Below are positions 1 through 6,160 of a stretch of 6,776 bases of DNA, in pieces. Under the pieces are notes generated by a model. The model was not told where the DNA came from. It did no database searches and saw only the letters and a program-made list of their open reading frames with translations. Each line of letters begins with the position of its first letter. Positions within the stretch are counted from its first letter, which is position 1. A program made the translations under genes and the position numbers. This DNA is from an uncultured Alphaproteobacteria bacterium (GTDB lineage Bacteria; Pseudomonadota; Alphaproteobacteria; RF32; CAG-239): NCBI GenBank assembly GCA_944392285.1, contig CALXWF010000121.1, positions 1 to 6,776 of the forward strand, in the 5' to 3' direction.

Positions 1-929
1 GGATAAGCTTCGGCTTGGGGAACTAATTTCGGCAATGCCATGTGTGCCAGCTTAATTCGGTCATTTATAATAAACGGAATTGCAAAATGCTGCTTTTCCA
101 CCTCTGATATCAGACCATTCTCATAAATAACCCAAACAGTCGGGGGCAAAGCTTTTCCGTTGGCTAAGTTTTGGGCCATTTGGATATCTGCCTTTACATA
201 TTTGTTTTTAGGAGACATTCCTTTAACGCGTTTTAAATCCAATATGGCATTCTCACGGTCCGACTTTGAGCCATATAAAGCCAAAAATAAACCTTTCATA
301 TAAGATGTATACGGATTTACAAAGTCAGCATATGGCTCAAAATCATTAAACTCTGTATATTGCTGCGCCAAAACGCTCCCCGCGGCCCCTAAGTTCTGCG
401 CATATTTTGCTTCTGCCTCTTCCCTTAACTCATTTATTTCTTTTTTGTTCTCTTGAGCTGCTTGTCGTTGACTAGAATCAGCGCGATTAAACTCAACCTT
501 GGCATTGTTAATATCTCCGCCTTGCAACAAAGCTACGGCACGATATGTATTAAGCATTACTTTTTCATAATATTTGGGAGAGTAGCCATCTGTTTCCTTC
601 TGGTCAATGGCATCAGAGGCTATACCAAACATTGTATCACTTAATACATAATTTTGACTGTAGAGCGCTGCCGTACCACTGTTAAGGCCAATAAAAAACT
701 TCATGCGCCCTAAATCTGCGTAGTCTGCAGGCAATTGCTCACTATCAACCTCTTGGGGTTTAGCTTCCTCCTTGGCATCTTTAGGCTTACTTTGGGAAGC
801 GTACATAATTGTGGAAGCCGTTGCGAAATCACCGACATTAAAATGCTTATGAAAAGCTTCTTTTTTGCCACTATAGCTTGCGCACCCCTGGGCCAAAAGC
901 AGAAAAAACAATGCCAGGTATTTTTTCAT
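1..929 (-). CDS. COG3014-like outer-membrane lipoprotein, C-terminus beyond the left edge
   Basis: The frame is open from the ATG at 929 to the window edge: 309 residues and no stop. The N-terminus is a lipoprotein signal (MKKYLALFFLLLAQGC) with the lipidated Cys at 16, so the protein should be membrane anchored and face the periplasm. Residues about 120-175 (YYEKVMLNTYRAVALLQGGD, then a charged helix) look like the TPR-like helical region of COG3014 proteins. Residues 264-303 (TVWVIYENGLISEVEKQ, later ALPKLVP) match the family's 'VVIYENGLVP' block. That assignment is from memory of the family, whose function is unknown; relatives are often near LpoB-type penicillin-binding-protein activators, so the missing left neighbour could be informative. 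AGGAG lies 6 nt before the ATG and overlaps the TAG stop of the upstream gene, which suggests translational coupling. The family's usual length is roughly 400-450 residues, so about a quarter to a third is missing. Confidence 0.75.
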   Translation of the reverse strand, partial: MKKYLALFFLLLAQGCASYSGKKEAFHKHFNVGDFATASTIMYASQSKPKDAKEEAKPQEVDSEQLPADYADLGRMKFFIGLNSGTAALYSQNYVLSDTMFGIASDAIDQKETDGYSPKYYEKVMLNTYRAVALLQGGDINNAKVEFNRADSSQRQAAQENKKEINELREEAEAKYAQNLGAAGSVLAQQYTEFNDFEPYADFVNPYTSYMKGLFLALYGSKSDRENAILDLKRVKGMSPKNKYVKADIQMAQNLANGKALPPTVWVIYENGLISEVEKQHFAIPFIINDRIKLAHMALPKLVPQAEAY

Positions 930-938
930 ACTCTGCTC

Positions 939-1214
939 CTACAGCAATGACTTAAGAATTTCCGCAGCTTGTTTTACAATTTCCGGACTAACTTCCATAG
1001 ACTCGCTTGCCGCACAAACAGCTGCTATTTCTGCTGCTTTTTTATCAACATTTTCAGAGGTAAGTTCTTTGGAAGCTAATGCTTTTTTAGCTTCACTCAT
1101 AAGACAGGTACGCATTTTAATATCTTTTGCATCTGTAATATTATTTAAAGAAAAGGCATGGGCGTTGATTGAAAACGTCATAGTAAGTGCCACTAACAAT
1201 AAAAGTTTTTTCAT
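939..1214 (-). CDS. Small secreted protein with two cysteines, unknown function
   Basis: This encodes 91 residues. I use the ATG at 1214 rather than the ATG at 1253 because GGAG sits 6 nt upstream and the protein then begins with a textbook Sec signal: Lys2-Lys3, a hydrophobic run, and an AHA cleavage site at residue 20. The mature part of about 71 residues is helical and charged, with exactly two cysteines (Cys37 and Cys67) that could form one disulfide in the periplasm. It ends ILKSLL. I do not recognise the family. Its stop codon TAG is the start of the Shine-Dalgarno sequence of the lipoprotein gene downstream, with 9 nt between the two genes. The two are therefore almost certainly one transcript and may act in the same envelope process. 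Confidence 0.72.
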   Translation of the reverse strand: MKKLLLLVALTMTFSINAHAFSLNNITDAKDIKMRTCLMSEAKKALASKELTSENVDKKAAEIAAVCAASESMEVSPEIVKQAAEILKSLL

Positions 1215-1276
1215 ATCATACTCCATAATCATAATATAGCTGTTGATTGACACAATTTTTATTAATTAACACCACC

Positions 1277-1304
1277 ATAATTACACTTATTTCTTAAATG
1301 TCAA
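1277..1304 (-). promoter_or_regulatory. Candidate promoter for the small secreted protein and lipoprotein operon
   Basis: Reading the minus strand, a perfect TTGACA lies at 1304-1299. It is followed by a 16-bp AT-rich spacer and AATTAT (4 of 6 matches to TATAAT) at 1282-1277. The start codon is about 60 nt downstream. The -35 is strong and the -10 weak. An alternative TATATT at about 1233 would leave too short a leader to include the ribosome binding site. Confidence 0.4.
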
Positions 1305-1310
1305 CAACTA

Positions 1311-1345
1311 AAAATAGGATGTAAATAAATTATATATCCTATTTT
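1311..1345 (-). terminator. AT-rich hairpin, possible terminator after the split secreted-protein gene
   Basis: A perfect 10-bp inverted repeat, AAAATAGGAT at 1311-1320 and ATCCTATTTT at 1336-1345, has a 15-nt loop. Read on the minus strand it lies about 50 nt past the stop at 1394, and the stem ends in a run of U. It has few GC pairs, so termination would be weak. Because the repeat is symmetric it could also be a protein-binding site between the two operons. Confidence 0.4.
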
Positions 1346-1393
1346 AGCCATTTATTGTTGTATCTAAGGCGTGCCTCTTAAGCTTCCGACTAC

Positions 1394-1978
1394 TTATTTT
1401 ATGTTTTGTCGGGCATTTTGTAAAATCTGCATATTCATATTATTCTGTTTGGCGAGAGGCTTATTCTCTTGGGGATTTTTACTTGCATCTTCAACTGATT
1501 TGCCTTGTTGCAGAGCCTTGATTTTGTCTGCTGTCGACATTGGGTGCGCTTGTTCTGTTTGATGCGTGTTCATATAAGATTGTTGCAAGTTATCAACCAG
1601 ATCATAATAATATTGTCTGGTTTGAGAAGCTAATTGACGATTTTTTTCATCGGTGACATCATATTGCTTAGTTAAAGCTATTGCAATATATTGATTGTCG
1701 TTTATTTTCATCTCATAGCCGTAATCTGGATTATTTTGTTTCCAAAAATCTTGTGTTTTTTGAACAAAATCGGGGTATATATGCGTGAAATTTTTGGCAA
1801 TATCTTCTTTTAATGCCGCCCAATCATCTCCCGACATTGATGCGTTAATACTTGAGACGCTGATTTTATCTGCATATTTTTGGGAAAAATCAGGCAGTAT
1901 GGAATCTGCTTGGGCGGTCTGCCCCAAAGCTTGCATAGACATAAGTTTTTTTGCCGTTGCCTCTATGTTTTTTGCCAA
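1394..1978 (-). CDS. C-terminal part of a secreted protein, in the -1 frame relative to the upstream gene
   Basis: This encodes 194 residues if translation starts at the TTG at 1978, but I doubt that start. No convincing Shine-Dalgarno sequence precedes it. The frame stays open upstream through KELASLSCKDYQSIC to the stop region of the preceding gene, where it joins that gene in the -1 frame. The natural reading is the C-terminal half of one 345-residue protein that begins at 2430. The sequence is hydrophilic: tryptophans and aromatics in the first 100 residues (GDDWAALKEDIAKNFTHIYPDF, WKQNNPDYGYEM), then a Gln/Asn/Lys-rich tail from about residue 150 that is probably disordered. It has no signal peptide of its own, so it would reach the periplasm only as part of the fusion. 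I do not recognise a family. Confidence 0.6.
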   Translation of the reverse strand: MAKNIEATAKKLMSMQALGQTAQADSILPDFSQKYADKISVSSINASMSGDDWAALKEDIAKNFTHIYPDFVQKTQDFWKQNNPDYGYEMKINDNQYIAIALTKQYDVTDEKNRQLASQTRQYYYDLVDNLQQSYMNTHQTEQAHPMSTADKIKALQQGKSVEDASKNPQENKPLAKQNNMNMQILQNARQNIK

Positions 1979-2013
1979 ACATATACTCTGGTAGTCTTTA
2001 CAAGACAGTGAGG

Positions 2014-2430
2014 CTAACTCTTTTTTCCGGTTTGGAATTTATATTGGGCACATTCTTCAAAATCGTGTTTCGATATAAATGAGTACATGGGTTTTATCCG
2101 AAGTTTTTTAGGTCTTTCATACGCTTCCGGATTATTTTTAAAACCATCATGAAAATCCGTTAAATCTGCAATAAAGTCAAAATCTTTTCTCATTTCTTCA
2201 TAGGTTTCTGCATTTTTACCGGATGGCAATATCATATCTTCCGGCGATAGCGATAATGTAAAAATATCGTCGTCTTCATCTTGAGCCTTATCCGGAAGCT
2301 CTTTGTTTACAGAAACGCTGTCTCTTTCTTGCACTTGAGCCTTTGCATTCATCGGCGTGAGAGAGGCGGTTGCGACCGTCCCGATGATAATACCTTGGCG
2401 CAGTTTTTTAATTTTTTCACTTATATCCAT
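2014..2430 (-). CDS. N-terminal part of a secreted protein of unknown family
   Basis: This encodes 138 residues from the ATG at 2430, which has GAGGAAG a few nt upstream. An in-frame ATG at 2523 lies upstream of the predicted promoter, so it is unlikely to be used. Residues 6-31 (KIKKLRQG, a hydrophobic stretch, then NAKA) read as a Sec signal with cleavage near Ala31. The mature part is acidic (DKAQDEDDDIF), followed by an aromatic and charged region ending HDFEECAQYKFQTGKKS. It stops at TAG 2014-2016, two codons after an A AAA AAG heptamer. Shifting to the -1 frame there continues smoothly into the next reading frame and adds two more cysteines. The stop may therefore be bypassed by frameshifting, or the gene may be broken. 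Function is unknown. Confidence 0.65.
   Translation of the reverse strand: MDISEKIKKLRQGIIIGTVATASLTPMNAKAQVQERDSVSVNKELPDKAQDEDDDIFTLSLSPEDMILPSGKNAETYEEMRKDFDFIADLTDFHDGFKNNPEAYERPKKLRIKPMYSFISKHDFEECAQYKFQTGKKS
2020..2026 (-). promoter_or_regulatory. Candidate -1 ribosomal frameshift site, A AAA AAG
   Basis: Read on the minus strand, codons GGA AAA AAG AGT TAG contain the heptamer A AAA AAG in the frame needed for tandem -1 slippage, as in dnaX and many insertion sequences. After the slip the reading is GAG TTA GCC and stays open for 208 codons. A small hairpin, GTCTT-GTA-AAGAC (2006-1994), starts 13 nt downstream, which is further than usual. I see no Shine-Dalgarno-like stimulator just upstream. 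A single lost A (A7 to A6) would give the same picture. Confidence 0.45.
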
Positions 2431-2479
2431 AACTTCCTCATTAAACCGTAAACTCAAACGCATTGTAATAACTAGGTTT

Positions 2480-2508
2480 ATTATATCATTTAAATTATCG
2501 GACTCCAA
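2480..2508 (-). promoter_or_regulatory. Sigma70-type promoter for the split secreted-protein gene
   Basis: On the minus strand TTGGAG (2508-2503), a 17-bp spacer and a perfect TATAAT (2485-2480) predict a start of transcription near 2473. That leaves a leader of about 43 nt with the GAGGAAG ribosome binding site before the ATG at 2430. It supports the 2430 start over the one at 2523. Confidence 0.6.
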
Positions 2509-2580
2509 GGCTAAATAATTCATATTGATGTTTTAATTATATTTTGCATGGCTGTCGCTATAACAATGAAAGGAGGGGAG

Positions 2581-2709
2581 ATGAATTTTGATGACATTAT
2601 AAAACACAGCGAAGGCGCGAGAAAGTATACGGTAAGCCCTAAAGTCAGCAAAAACCAATTCTTAGAACCTATAAAAATCTGCAATTCTGTTAAAGGGGTG
2701 TTTTATTAA
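2581..2709 (+). CDS. Small 42-residue protein with a very strong ribosome binding site
   Basis: An ATG at 2581 follows AAAGGAGGGGAG, one of the strongest Shine-Dalgarno sequences in the window, and opens 42 codons to TAA at 2707. The product starts MNFDDIIKHSEGARKY, has one Cys at 34, and ends GVFY. It has no signal peptide and no membrane segment, so it should be cytoplasmic. It lies between the divergent secreted-protein gene and the mutarotase gene, 59 nt before the latter. No terminator separates them, so the two could be cotranscribed. I recognise no family. The evidence is the ribosome binding site and the open frame; a chance frame of this length cannot be excluded. Confidence 0.45.
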   Translation: MNFDDIIKHSEGARKYTVSPKVSKNQFLEPIKICNSVKGVFY

Positions 2710-2768
2710 TTGATGTTTCACTTCCGGCGTGTTAGGTTATATGAAAAAATTATATGAGGTGAAAAAAC

Positions 2769-3587
2769 ATGGCTAAAGAGAACGGGATTATTACTTTACG
2801 CAACGGCAAAGCAGAATGCAGAATCGCACTTTTTGGCGGAAATCTGCTTTCTTACCGTCCGGTATCTGAAGAACAAGATATCTTTTGGCTCGGTGATTTG
2901 AATAAATTTGATAACATTCAAGCCATTCGCGGCGGTATTCCCGTTTGTTGGCCGCGCTTTGCCGAAGAAAAATTAAATGAGCGTCTTCCGCGCCACGGAT
3001 TTGCCCGCCTTTCCATGTGGGAGCTGAAAAAAGCCGAGGTTAATGATAGCCATATTGAGGCCGAACTCACTCTGACAGCTGAGGCAAAATATTGCCTTAA
3101 CGCCGAGGCAAAAGTTTGTATCAAAATCAGTGATAAACTTGAATATTCTTTAGAAACCACCAATCTCAGCAATGAAGAATTTATCTTCTCGGAGGCTCTG
3201 CACGCATATTTTAATGTCAGTGCCGTTGATAAAGTAAAAATTCATGGCTTGGACAAGCATCAATATCACAACTCGCTTGACGGCAAAATTTATACGCAAG
3301 CCGGAGATTTGCAAATAACCGATGTGTTTGATTCCATATTTTTGCAACAAACCCAACCGATAGAAATTATTGATTTAGGCTTTAAGCGGGTTATCTTGCT
3401 TGAAAAGCAAGGCTCGAACACAACGGTTGTATGGAACCCAAACAAAGATTTGGCAGAGATGAGTCCTAATCAATATAAAAACTTTGTTTGTGTTGAGCCA
3501 TCAAACGTGGGAGAATATTGCGTTAAACTCGCCCCACAAGAAAAACACAAAATCTCCGTTGTCATTAAGACACAGAAGTTGAAGTAA
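2769..3587 (+). CDS. D-hexose-6-phosphate mutarotase (YeaD-like aldose 1-epimerase family)
   Basis: The 272 residues are close to the family's usual length. The enzyme interconverts the alpha and beta anomers of hexose 6-phosphates such as glucose 6-phosphate in the cytoplasm, feeding glycolysis and related pathways. The family motifs appear in order: IRGGIPVCWPRF at 53-64, LPRHGFAR at 73-80, EALHAYFNV at 142-150, VVWNP at 220-224 and FVCVEPSN at 239-246. His145 and Glu243 occupy the expected catalytic acid and base positions, and His76 lies in the conserved HGFAR loop. The usual 'WPWFG' is WPRFA here, a modest deviation near the active site. The start is chosen by GAGGTG 7 nt upstream. The gene ends just before a strong hairpin terminator. 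The only likely transcript partner is the 42-residue frame upstream; I see no convincing promoter in the 59-nt gap. Confidence 0.9.
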   Translation: MAKENGIITLRNGKAECRIALFGGNLLSYRPVSEEQDIFWLGDLNKFDNIQAIRGGIPVCWPRFAEEKLNERLPRHGFARLSMWELKKAEVNDSHIEAELTLTAEAKYCLNAEAKVCIKISDKLEYSLETTNLSNEEFIFSEALHAYFNVSAVDKVKIHGLDKHQYHNSLDGKIYTQAGDLQITDVFDSIFLQQTQPIEIIDLGFKRVILLEKQGSNTTVVWNPNKDLAEMSPNQYKNFVCVEPSNVGEYCVKLAPQEKHKISVVIKTQKLK

Positions 3588-3602
3588 AACATATTATAAA
3601 AC

Positions 3603-3630
3603 GCCTCCGACATTTGTCTGAGGCATTTTT
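3603..3630 (+). terminator. Rho-independent terminator after the mutarotase gene, probably bidirectional
   Basis: GCCTC (3603-3607) pairs with GAGGC (3620-3624). A C/T mismatch follows, then GAC/GTC. ATTTTT comes directly after, which suits the plus strand. On the minus strand the same stem is followed by GTTTTATAA, so it can also end the murA and lipoprotein transcript arriving from the right, whose last stop is at 3654. Confidence 0.85.
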
Positions 3631-3653
3631 ACATTTTGTTTGGCAACATATGT

Positions 3654-4421
3654 TTATTTGGTTTCGGTCAAAGAATAGTTTAGGCTTGATTGAATTTTAT
3701 TCATATTTTTATCAAGCATAATCAACTTTTGTTCTTGATATAAAAAATTCATCGTGTCGCTTTTATTATTAAACGGAACAAATTGTAATACCGTTGCGTT
3801 TTTATCTTCCGGTGTTCCTTTCAAGGTATATTGCCGTCCGTTAAACTCAAAAGAAGTATCTTTGCCGTTTTCTGCTTCCAGATAAGTTAGTTTGGCATTA
3901 AATACGCCGTCTCCGCTGTTTTTGTAATTATACAGCGTAATTTGATAAACTATTCCAGGGCAAGATGCTGCCGGTAGAGTTCCTGTAAAAACTCGTTTTT
4001 GCAAATCGCCGCACCCTTCAAATTTTTGCAACAAATTAGGTAAAGAAGCCGCATCTTTTAAATCCGGCCGCTCTCCAACCCGATAATAATCGGCGCAATA
4101 TTGGCCGAATTTGCCTAACTGCAATGTATCTGCTGAAACAGATACGATGTCAAATGTTTCACTAAAGGCGATTGTTTGGCCGTTGCCGATACTTTTTCCT
4201 TCTAAAATTAATTGTTTATCTTTTCTGGTCCATTTTTCATAGCTTAATGTTGCCATGCCAATGGAAGCCGCCGTGCCGTCAGGATAAAGGCTTATCCCCT
4301 GAACAATATGTTTGTTCACGGGCATAAGCTCAATCCAGTGTCCAACCAAAGGATCTTCTTGTTTATGCGGATTGCAGCCGGCTAAAAAAAACATTACAAG
4401 CAACAGGACTGTTTTTTTCAT
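3654..4421 (-). CDS. Lipoprotein with a lipocalin-like domain fused to an NlpE-type domain
   Basis: This encodes 255 residues. The signal MKKTVLLLVMFFLAGC has a canonical LAGC lipobox with Cys16 lipidated, and Asn at +2 rather than the inner-membrane retention Asp. Residues about 24-103 (VGHWIELMP, GISLYPDGTAASIGMATLSY, LEGKSIGNGQT) match lipocalin-like domains common in Bacteroides lipoproteins. Residues about 144-252 match the NlpE N-terminal domain (CutF/NlpE of E. coli): FTGTLPAASCPGI at 145-157 and LIMLDKNMNKIQSSLNYSL at 233-251. In E. coli the first block is LPCADC; here the first Cys of that CxxC is Ala151 and only Cys154 remains. Other mature cysteines are 109 and 137. NlpE senses surface contact and lipoprotein trafficking stress in E. 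coli; that role is only an inference here. The gene starts 29 nt after murA with no terminator between, so it is probably in the same operon. AAGGA precedes the start. Confidence 0.85.
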   Translation of the reverse strand: MKKTVLLLVMFFLAGCNPHKQEDPLVGHWIELMPVNKHIVQGISLYPDGTAASIGMATLSYEKWTRKDKQLILEGKSIGNGQTIAFSETFDIVSVSADTLQLGKFGQYCADYYRVGERPDLKDAASLPNLLQKFEGCGDLQKRVFTGTLPAASCPGIVYQITLYNYKNSGDGVFNAKLTYLEAENGKDTSFEFNGRQYTLKGTPEDKNATVLQFVPFNNKSDTMNFLYQEQKLIMLDKNMNKIQSSLNYSLTETK

Positions 4422-4450
4422 GTTAGGATATCCTTTGATATTTTTATAAT

Positions 4451-5743
4451 TTAATCATCTTCTTTTATACGATTGATATCGGCGCCGACAGCTTTGAGTT
4501 TTTCTTCAAGTTTTTCATAGCCGCGATCCAGATGGTAAACACGGTTGACAATGGTTTCACCTTCGGCAACGAGGCCCGCCAAAATTAAGGCAAAAGAGGC
4601 GCGCAAATCCGTTGCCATAACGGGAGCGCCGTAAAGTTTGTCAACCCCGCGCACAATGGCTGAGGCATGACCGTGAACATTGATATTTGCGCCCATGCGC
4701 AAAAGCTCCGGCACATGCATAAAGCGATTTTCAAAAATTGTTTCGGTAATCATGCTGGCGCCCTCTGCCGTCAACATCAGGGCCAAAAACTGGGCTTGTA
4801 AATCTGTCGGGAAACCGGGATAATAATCTGTCATAATATCACAACCGGTTAGCTTTTTGCCTCTGGCATCAATGATAATGCCGTTTGGTGTTTCTTCAAC
4901 ATCTGCGCCCATTTGCCGTAAGATGTTAAGCGGGGTTTGTAATAAAGAGGCTTGCGCATTTACCAATTCTATGCGGCCGCGAGTAATGGCCGCAGCAACG
5001 GCATAAGAGCCGGCCTCTATTCTGTCAGAGATAACCTTGTGCGTGGCTCCGTGTAATTTTTCAACCCCTTCAATGGTTAAGATAGAAGTATTTATTCCGC
5101 TGATTTTGGCACCCATTGCATTCAGAAGGTTGATTAAATCCCCTACTTCGGGTTCTTTGGCGGCATTTTCCAATATTGTGGTACCCTCGGCCAAAACTGC
5201 CGCCATCAACAAATTGCAGGTTGCTCCGACCGAAGCAATACGAAAAATAAGATGCGCCCCTTTAAGACGACCTTCACTGGAGGCGTGAACATAGCCGTTT
5301 CTGATTTCAATTTTGGCGCCCATTTTTTCTAATGATTCCAGATGAATATCCATGGGTCTGGCACCAATGGCACAACCGCCGGGCAAAGAAAGTTCAACTT
5401 TTCCGAAACGCGCCAAAAGCGGCCCCAAGACATAATATGAAGCACGCATTTTGCGCACAAAGTCATAAGGTGCGACTAGATTCTCAATATTTTGTGCGCG
5501 ATATGAATAGGTTTTGGTTTCATGGCCGTCTAAAAAGTCATTAAAGCTGTCAATTTTAACACCAAGTTGTTCTAACAAGGCATTCATGGCGCGAATGTCC
5601 GAAAGCATCGGCATATTGGTCAGCGTGATTGTATCTGCCGTTAAAAGACTGGCGCAAATTAAGGGAAGCGCCGCATTTTTGGCTCCGCTGATAAAAATTT
5701 TTCCCTCAAGCCGGTTGCCGCCATGAATTTTAATTTTATCCAT
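4451..5743 (-). CDS. murA: UDP-N-acetylglucosamine 1-carboxyvinyltransferase
   Basis: The 430 residues are slightly longer than the E. coli enzyme (419). MurA transfers enolpyruvate from phosphoenolpyruvate to UDP-GlcNAc, the first committed step of peptidoglycan synthesis, in the cytoplasm. Diagnostic residues are in place: Lys22-Asn23 in SGAKNAALPL; Arg100 in VRKMRASYYVLGP; the catalytic loop PGGCAIGARPMDIH with Cys124 (Cys115 in E. coli) and Arg129; Asp314 in YPGFPTDLQAQF; Arg340 in FENRFMHVPEL; Asp379 and Arg381 in ATDLRASFALILAG; and Arg407 near DRGYEKLEEKL. Having Cys rather than Asp at 124 predicts sensitivity to fosfomycin. The ATG at 5743 has GAGGA 9 nt upstream. The gene begins 17 nt after a small coiled-coil reading frame and is followed closely by the NlpE-like lipoprotein, forming an envelope-themed operon. 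No sign of damage or transfer. Confidence 0.98.
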   Translation of the reverse strand: MDKIKIHGGNRLEGKIFISGAKNAALPLICASLLTADTITLTNMPMLSDIRAMNALLEQLGVKIDSFNDFLDGHETKTYSYRAQNIENLVAPYDFVRKMRASYYVLGPLLARFGKVELSLPGGCAIGARPMDIHLESLEKMGAKIEIRNGYVHASSEGRLKGAHLIFRIASVGATCNLLMAAVLAEGTTILENAAKEPEVGDLINLLNAMGAKISGINTSILTIEGVEKLHGATHKVISDRIEAGSYAVAAAITRGRIELVNAQASLLQTPLNILRQMGADVEETPNGIIIDARGKKLTGCDIMTDYYPGFPTDLQAQFLALMLTAEGASMITETIFENRFMHVPELLRMGANINVHGHASAIVRGVDKLYGAPVMATDLRASFALILAGLVAEGETIVNRVYHLDRGYEKLEEKLKAVGADINRIKEDD

Positions 5744-5760
5744 TTTAAATAATCCTCAGA

Positions 5761-5913
5761 CTAGTTTTGCGAATCGTTTTTAGTTTGTTTTTGTGTCTTT
5801 TCTTTCAATTTCTGCCGCTCTTCTTGCTGTTTTTTGCGTTTTTCTAAGTTTTTTTGCAAAGCAGCAGCTTCTTTTTGAAAGCGAATTTCCTTTGGTGATA
5901 GTTTCTTTTCCAT
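5761..5913 (-). CDS. Short charged helical protein upstream of murA
   Basis: This encodes 50 residues from the ATG at 5913. I prefer that start to the ATG at 5961 because GAGGAT lies 6 nt upstream, nearly copying the murA ribosome binding site (GAGGAT then an ATTTA-type spacer), and the extra N-terminal residues would be a hydrophobic stretch out of character with the rest. The sequence is dominated by Lys, Glu, Gln and Arg (KEIRFQKEAAALQKNLEKRK) and should form one long helix or coiled coil with a disordered tail, KNDSQN. It is cytoplasmic, with no signal peptide. Short basic proteins with a similar 'AALxxNLxRRK' flavour occur in alphaproteobacteria, but that is from memory and unverified. 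It lies 17 nt before murA and is the first gene of that operon. Function is unknown. Confidence 0.65.
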   Translation of the reverse strand: MEKKLSPKEIRFQKEAAALQKNLEKRKKQQEERQKLKEKTQKQTKNDSQN

Positions 5914-5949
5914 TAAATTATCCTCAAAAAATAAAAAAATATTAAAAAC

Positions 5950-5978
5950 ATCATAAAACATACTTGATTTTATTTAAA
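5950..5978 (-). promoter_or_regulatory. Candidate promoter of the murA operon
   Basis: On the minus strand TTTAAA (5978-5973, 4 of 6 matches), a 17-bp spacer and TATGAT (5955-5950, 5 of 6 matches) lie about 37 nt before the small gene's ATG. An 8-bp inverted repeat, AAACATAC (5956-5963) and GTATGTTT (5986-5993), overlaps it and could be an operator. I see no other candidate as good in this AT-rich stretch. Confidence 0.4.
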
Positions 5979-6049
5979 TGCTTATGTATGTTTCATTCAC
6001 AAGCAGCGATTCGTGAAACTGTTTGTTTTGTGCAAGTCTGAAAAAGAGC

Positions 6050-6078
6050 TTGCAAACATAAAAAAGATGTCGTAAAAG
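6050..6078 (+). promoter_or_regulatory. Candidate promoter of the tRNA-Thr locus
   Basis: TTGCAA (6050-6055), a 17-bp spacer and TAAAAG (6073-6078) match the consensus at 4 of 6 positions each, and predict transcription from about 6085, just before the first tRNA-like fragment at 6095. No better promoter is visible directly in front of the intact tRNA at 6269. The intact tRNA is therefore probably made from a longer precursor that includes the fragments and hairpins between. Confidence 0.4.
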
Positions 6079-6121
6079 ACACAGAGATTATTATGCCGCT
6101 ATAGCTCAGTGGTAGCGCTAA

Positions 6122-6151
6122 GTAAAATTGATACGTTGGTATCAATTTTGT
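6122..6151 (+). other. Long hairpin inside the relic tRNA spacer
   Basis: AAAATTGATAC (6124-6134) pairs perfectly with GTATCAATTTT (6139-6149) around a GTTG loop, with two further G-U pairs outside. The 3' arm ends in TTTTG, so it could act as a weak terminator or a processing signal in a transcript from the 6050 promoter. A 7-bp repeat, CGCTAAG (6116-6122) and CTTAGCG (6172-6178), could enclose it. Confidence 0.7.
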
Positions 6152-6160
6152 CTGCAAGCT

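Noticed and set aside
453..950. Two plus-strand open frames of 63 and 71 codons
   Set aside because: They are antisense to the lipoprotein frame, which has a signal peptide, a ribosome binding site and family motifs.
2741..2776. An 11-codon frame (MKKLYEVKKHG) overlapping the mutarotase start
   Set aside because: Considered as an uORF-type regulator, but it is too short, its ribosome binding site is weak, and AT-rich sequence yields such frames by chance.
2918..3356. Minus-strand open frames inside the mutarotase gene
   Set aside because: They are antisense to a gene with clear catalytic motifs, and show no ribosome binding site.
5037..5726. Plus-strand open frames of 70 to 83 codons inside murA
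   Set aside because: They are antisense to a fully intact murA; no independent support.
5996..6017. TTCAC and GTGAA inverted repeat as a terminator
   Set aside because: Only 5 bp with a 12-nt loop, and it lies between divergent promoters where no transcript needs to end.
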